This document shows positions 60,470 to 64,000 of a stretch of DNA of 64,000 nucleotides, piece after piece. Position 1 is the first letter of the stretch. Each line of letters begins with the position of its first letter. Location: NCBI RefSeq assembly GCF_903819435.1, contig NZ_CAIJDP010000090.1, positions 124,001 to 188,000 of the forward strand. The letters are read 5' to 3'. Both the position numbers and the translations under genes were made by a program. Below the pieces are notes generated by a model. That model saw nothing but the letters and a program-made list of their open reading frames with translations. It was not told the DNA's origin and did no database searches. Source of the DNA: Flavobacterium salmonis. GTDB lineage: Bacteria > Bacteroidota > Bacteroidia > Flavobacteriales > Flavobacteriaceae.

Positions 60470-60969
60470 CTCAATCCCTGATATTCAGAAAACTTATTAA
60501 AGAATATAAAACTTAACGTTCCTGAATTTCATTAAAGAATATTTTGAAAATAACTTTATTACGAATTACAGTTATTTTTCGAAATGTTCAGGCTTTGCTG
60601 CTCTTCATAATCAAAAAAACTATCCCTGTATTTATTTTATTAAAAAAACTGATTTGGAAATTAACGTTTTCTAAATCAAAAACTCATTGTTATATCGTTA
60701 TAACAAACTTGTTTTAAAAATAAAAAATGCATTATAACGTTGTTTTTTAGCACTTTATCGGATATTTTTAAATAAAAATAGATTATATTTGGTTTATATA
60801 ATTTCTTCCAAATTTATTTTTTAAAGAAAATAACGTTTTCCTCATTTAGTTTGTATAGATAATAAATAAATTAATTTATTAGATAAGACTGGTCTATTTA
60901 AAACTACAAATAAATTTCATTGTAATTTTTGAAACTAATTTACAAACCTGGTTTAATACTCATAACAAA
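60470..60969. other. Long regulatory gap with four TAACGTT sites
   Basis: 500 bp of AT-rich DNA before the receiver-HEAT-synthase operon. It has no plausible gene. TAACGTT occurs at 60514, 60662, 60735 and 60831 (core palindrome AACGTT at each). Also a direct repeat ATTAAAGAATAT (60497, 60530) and a -7-like TATATTTG at 60784-60791, 180 bp before the first ATG. Length and repeated site suggest a regulated leader. Confidence 0.5.
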
Positions 60970-61338
60970 ATGAACAGCTCTAAAAAAATAGTTTTAGCCG
61001 AAGACAATTCAGTACTCTCATTGTTATTGAAAGTTAGATTAGAAAAAGAAGGGTACGAACTTTTAATAGCTATAGACGGCAAACAGGCAATTACATTAAT
61101 AGAAGAATATCGTCCGGAATTAGTCTTAACAGATATTATGATGCCCTATGTTAGCGGACTGGAAGTAATAAGTCATGTAAGAAACAAATTGAATTTACAA
61201 ACACCAATTATTGTTTTTTCGGCAGCCGGGCAAGAAGAAATAGTGCTTAAAGCATTTGATTTGGGCGCTACTGATTTTATGAGTAAACCTTTTAGCCCTC
61301 ATGAATTAGTAATAAGAATAAAAAAAATACTGAATTAG
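60970..61338 (+). CDS. Stand-alone response-regulator receiver domain
   Basis: 122 aa, receiver only (CheY-like), no output domain. Acidic Glu 11/Asp 12, phospho-acceptor Asp 55 in LTDIMMPYVSG, Ser 84 in VFSAAG and Lys 106 in MSKPFS are all intact, so phosphorylation is expected. As a single domain it must act through protein contact. It is 28 bp upstream of the HEAT-repeat protein and the synthase gene, so it probably controls the synthase by binding (inference). No kinase is adjacent. Confidence 0.92.
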   Translation: MNSSKKIVLAEDNSVLSLLLKVRLEKEGYELLIAIDGKQAITLIEEYRPELVLTDIMMPYVSGLEVISHVRNKLNLQTPIIVFSAAGQEEIVLKAFDLGATDFMSKPFSPHELVIRIKKILN

Positions 61339-61366
61339 CATTTCAAAAATTAATTAGTTTCAAGTC

Positions 61367-62440
61367 ATGAATACTAACGACATTTTAGGATATTTCGAAA
61401 ACACTTCTCTAATGATTCAATTGGTATGGTTGTTTAGTAGCATTTTTTTTACCATCATCTTTTTACTGGCTTTTTACCTCAAATATTTAAGAAATTATTT
61501 AAGAGCCAATGAAAAGATAGTCTATAAATATCAGGAAAAGTACGAATCCTATCTTGTGACCTATTTATATGCCGGAAATGATAACGAAGCATTTAGTACG
61601 GAGCAGCTAAAAATTATCGACAAATTAAAAAAAAGCATTGCCAATCCTTTTAAAAGAAAAATAATAGTTTCAATATTATTGAAATTAAGAAATGAAATAT
61701 CCGGTGAAATGGGCGAATCAATTGACAAACTCTTTGTAAAACTGGGACTTTTACGTTACTCATTAGCAAAGTTAAGAAATAAAAAATGGGAAGTTATTGC
61801 AATTGGTATCAGAGAGCTTACTCAATTCAAAATAAAGGCAGTTCATAAAATAATAATGAACAACATCAATCATCCAAAGAAGGAAGTTCGTAAAGAAATG
61901 CAATTGTATCTGGTTTACCTGTATGCCTTTAAAGGACTTGATTTTTTGAATGTTTTACAAACCCCTTTATCCGAGTGGGATCAGATTCAATTATTAGAAA
62001 TTCTTCAAATTAATAATGACACACAAATTGCAGACATTAGACCATGGCTGAAATCATCAAATGATTCGGTGGTTGTCTTTACGCTAAAACTTGCCAAAGT
62101 TTATAATCAGTTTGAGGCAAAAGAAGAACTTATTGAGCTGTTGCACCACAAGAGCGAAGATGTAAGAATCAATACAATTTCTGTCTTGAGTGATTTGAAC
62201 ATATTTGAAGCTAAAAACATCTTGAAAAACAATTTTAATGAACGCAGTCATGAAGAACAAATTGCTTTTATTAAAATGATGGCAAATGTATATGAAGCTA
62301 GTGACAAACCTTTTATATTAGAGCAAATACATCACGAAAATTCTGAAATAAGGCTGTTAGTAATGGAAATTTTAAAAAACATTAATTTTGAAGAATATGC
62401 ATTATATGAAGCCGAATTTAAAAAAGCATTAACAGCCTAA
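61367..62440 (+). CDS. Membrane-anchored HEAT-repeat protein
   Basis: 357 aa. One N-terminal membrane segment (about 15-40, LVWLFSSIFFTIIFLLAFYL) and a cytoplasmic alpha-alpha solenoid of about six HEAT-like repeats (115-350: LRYSLAKLRNKKWEVIAIGIRELTQF, INHPKKEVRKEMQLYLVYL, LLHHKSEDVRINTISVLSDL, HHENSEIRLLVMEILKNI). A scaffold likely to link receiver and synthase. Middle gene of the operon. Confidence 0.8.
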   Translation: MNTNDILGYFENTSLMIQLVWLFSSIFFTIIFLLAFYLKYLRNYLRANEKIVYKYQEKYESYLVTYLYAGNDNEAFSTEQLKIIDKLKKSIANPFKRKIIVSILLKLRNEISGEMGESIDKLFVKLGLLRYSLAKLRNKKWEVIAIGIRELTQFKIKAVHKIIMNNINHPKKEVRKEMQLYLVYLYAFKGLDFLNVLQTPLSEWDQIQLLEILQINNDTQIADIRPWLKSSNDSVVVFTLKLAKVYNQFEAKEELIELLHHKSEDVRINTISVLSDLNIFEAKNILKNNFNERSHEEQIAFIKMMANVYEASDKPFILEQIHHENSEIRLLVMEILKNINFEEYALYEAEFKKALTA

Positions 62441-62475
62441 TTGAATAGTATCAATCGAGTAAAGTTTAAATTTTA

Positions 62476-63879
62476 ATGTCAGTCATTCATTATTTTTTTC
62501 TTGTATTTTCTGTATTTGCTATTGCATCTTATATCCTATTAGCAATGATTTCAGCTGTCGAAACCATTGAATATATTAAAAAAAACAGCTTTGTTAATTA
62601 CAAGGAAATACTATCCTCTACTTTTTCTCCATCAATTTCAATTATAGCGCCTGCTTACAATGAAAGTTTGAATATTGTAGAAAATGTTCGGTCTTTGTTA
62701 TCAAGTCATTATGTAAATTATGATGTTATTATTGTAAATGACGGAAGTAAAGATGACAGTTTAAGCAAGCTCATTCAAGCCTACGACCTGGTTCAAATTG
62801 ATCATCTTATCAATGAACATATTAAAACAAAACCATTACGAAAAGGTGTTTATAAATCTACAAATCCTGCTTTTGACAAATTAACTGTAATTGACAAAGA
62901 AAACGGAGGAAAGGCTGATGCTTTGAATATGGGACTAAATATGAGTAAAAACAGATATGTAGCCTGTATAGATGTAGATTGCTTGTTATTAGAAGACGCA
63001 CTTCAAAAAATGATTAAGCCTTTTCTGGAATCAACCGATACTAAAGTAATTGCTTCGGGAGGTGTGATAAGAATTGCTAATTCCTGTATTGTTAACGATG
63101 GTAAATTACTCGATATAAACTTTCCTAAAACATGGCTGGAACAAGGACAAATTTTAGAATACCTAAGGGCTTTTTTATTAGGAAGAATGGCATGGAGCAG
63201 GCTAAACGGACTATTGGTAATATCTGGCGCTTTTGGTCTATTTGATAAAAAAATAGCTATCGATGTTGGTGGTTACGATACAAATACTGTTGGAGAAGAT
63301 ATGGAAATTATTGTTCGAATGAGAAGACACATGGAAGAACTCGAAGAAAAATACAAAGTTGCTTATATTCCGGATCCATTATGCTGGACAGAAGCTCCGG
63401 ACAATTACAAAACATTTATATCCCAAAGAAACAGATGGACCCGTGGAACTATCGAAACACTTAGAAAACACCGTAAAATAGCATTTAATCCCAAATATAG
63501 ATCCTTAGGACTTGTCAGTTATCCGTATTGGCTGGTTTTTGAAAGATTGGCTCCAATTATTGAAGTTGCAGGTATCCTGTATTTTGGGATTCTTATCGCT
63601 CTCAATGAAGTAAGATGGGATTATGCATTAGCATTTATTATTCTGGCTTATACGTTTTCAGTTATGTTTTCAATTGTTGCAATTTTCTCTGAAGAGCTTA
63701 CTTACCATCAATACAAAAAAAAATCAATAGGTTTTAAATTAATAATAATAGCCTTTTTAGAACCTTTGGTAATTCATCCAATAATTCTATACTCAGCAAT
63801 AAAAGGAAATATAAATTACTGTTTTTACAAAAAAATAGAATGGGGACATATGACGCGAAAGGGAATGACTAAAGCATAA
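62476..63879 (+). CDS. Processive family 2 glycosyltransferase (PgaC/chitin-hyaluronan synthase-like)
   Basis: 467 aa inner-membrane synthase. N-terminal membrane segment (about 5-28); GT-A domain with IVNDGSKDDS (about 92), KENGGKADALNMGLN (about 139), the metal-binding DVDC (about 163), GGYDTNTVGEDMEI (about 267) and the QRNRWTRG (Q-x-x-RW, about 313) that marks processive enzymes; then three C-terminal membrane segments (about 360-380, 388-410, 422-445). Likely makes and extrudes a homopolymer such as poly-GlcNAc. The sugar is not proven. Third gene in the operon. Confidence 0.88.
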   Translation: MSVIHYFFLVFSVFAIASYILLAMISAVETIEYIKKNSFVNYKEILSSTFSPSISIIAPAYNESLNIVENVRSLLSSHYVNYDVIIVNDGSKDDSLSKLIQAYDLVQIDHLINEHIKTKPLRKGVYKSTNPAFDKLTVIDKENGGKADALNMGLNMSKNRYVACIDVDCLLLEDALQKMIKPFLESTDTKVIASGGVIRIANSCIVNDGKLLDINFPKTWLEQGQILEYLRAFLLGRMAWSRLNGLLVISGAFGLFDKKIAIDVGGYDTNTVGEDMEIIVRMRRHMEELEEKYKVAYIPDPLCWTEAPDNYKTFISQRNRWTRGTIETLRKHRKIAFNPKYRSLGLVSYPYWLVFERLAPIIEVAGILYFGILIALNEVRWDYALAFIILAYTFSVMFSIVAIFSEELTYHQYKKKSIGFKLIIIAFLEPLVIHPIILYSAIKGNINYCFYKKIEWGHMTRKGMTKA

Positions 63880-63902
63880 ATACTTAATTTAGACTTCTAA
63901 AG

Positions 63903-64000
63903 ATGATGATAAAAAAATTAAAAGATATTTTAAATAATAGCCATACTTATACCTATATCAATTTAATTTTTTCGGTAATTGTTATATTTTGCTTATTAAG
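63903..64000 (+). CDS. Start of a membrane or signal-anchored protein, cut by the window edge
   Basis: ATG at 63903 (alternative 63906), 23 bp after the synthase stop, open to the end: MMIKKLKDILNNSHTYTYI then a hydrophobic INLIFSVIVIFCLL segment. Continues beyond 64000, so no family can be named. Operon position suggests a role in polymer export or modification. Confidence 0.5.
   Translation, partial: MMIKKLKDILNNSHTYTYINLIFSVIVIFCLL

Noticed and set aside
60470..60969. A small gene or riboswitch in the long gap
   Set aside because: No frame with a start and sensible codons, and no recognisable aptamer fold; only repeated short sites are visible.

Overview
The window is low-GC chromosomal DNA from a member of the Bacteroidota, almost certainly a Flavobacterium or close relative. 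The signs are TonB-dependent receptors with N-terminal carboxypeptidase-like domains, a secreted pectate lyase with a type IX secretion C-terminal domain, many small lipoproteins with Bacteroidota-only families, Bacteroidota -33/-7 promoters (TTTG, about 20 bp, TANNTTTG) and weak Shine-Dalgarno sites. No rRNA, tRNA, CRISPR array, phage or intact insertion sequence was seen.

Layout. 1-10131 is a surface-polysaccharide/LPS cluster with mixed strands: GT2, Kdo-kinase-like, rhamnosyltransferase-like, two CgeB-like paralogues around another glycosyltransferase-like gene, two GT4 enzymes, a QueC-like PP-loop ATPase and a TupA-type ATP-grasp ligase. 10508-17104 has tRNA t6A synthesis (tsaC), a cysteine desulfurase, an Smr protein, small membrane proteins, and a cysE-cysM pair for cysteine synthesis. 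17217-27164 has an aldo/keto reductase, a lipoprotein gene broken by an in-frame TGA, a histidine kinase, rRNA methyltransferases (RlmD, RlmL-type), a racemase and a ZIP transporter. 27236-31919 pairs an outer-membrane receptor with a membrane-embedded AraC regulator, then murQ. 32118-38043 holds an overlapping toxin-antitoxin/pentapeptide-repeat/DinB operon, TerC, and a cNMP-CBS-DUF294 protein coupled to a DnaQ-like exonuclease. 38206-49734 has a PhoX-like lipoprotein with a di-haem peroxidase, BrkB, YchF and a second TonB receptor. 49905-54416 is the ferredoxin / acyl-CoA-reductase-like / serC / serA / DUF937 neighbourhood. 55622-60469 has the pectate lyase, a LolD-type ABC ATPase and a TIGR02757 protein. 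60970-64000 begins an operon of a lone receiver domain, a membrane HEAT-repeat protein, a processive GT2 synthase and a truncated membrane protein; the window ends inside it.

Between genes there are many good hairpin terminators, one REP-like inverted pair, and four copies (34074, 44116, 52659, 59597 reverse) of a structured element that looks like a small RNA motif: its outer boxes are conserved while its central stem varies but still pairs. The candidates most worth following are the PP-loop/ATP-grasp pair in the polysaccharide cluster, the ParE-like toxin coupled to a pentapeptide-repeat protein, and the receiver-HEAT-synthase operon. All functional statements are read from sequence motifs and remembered family knowledge; no database search was run.
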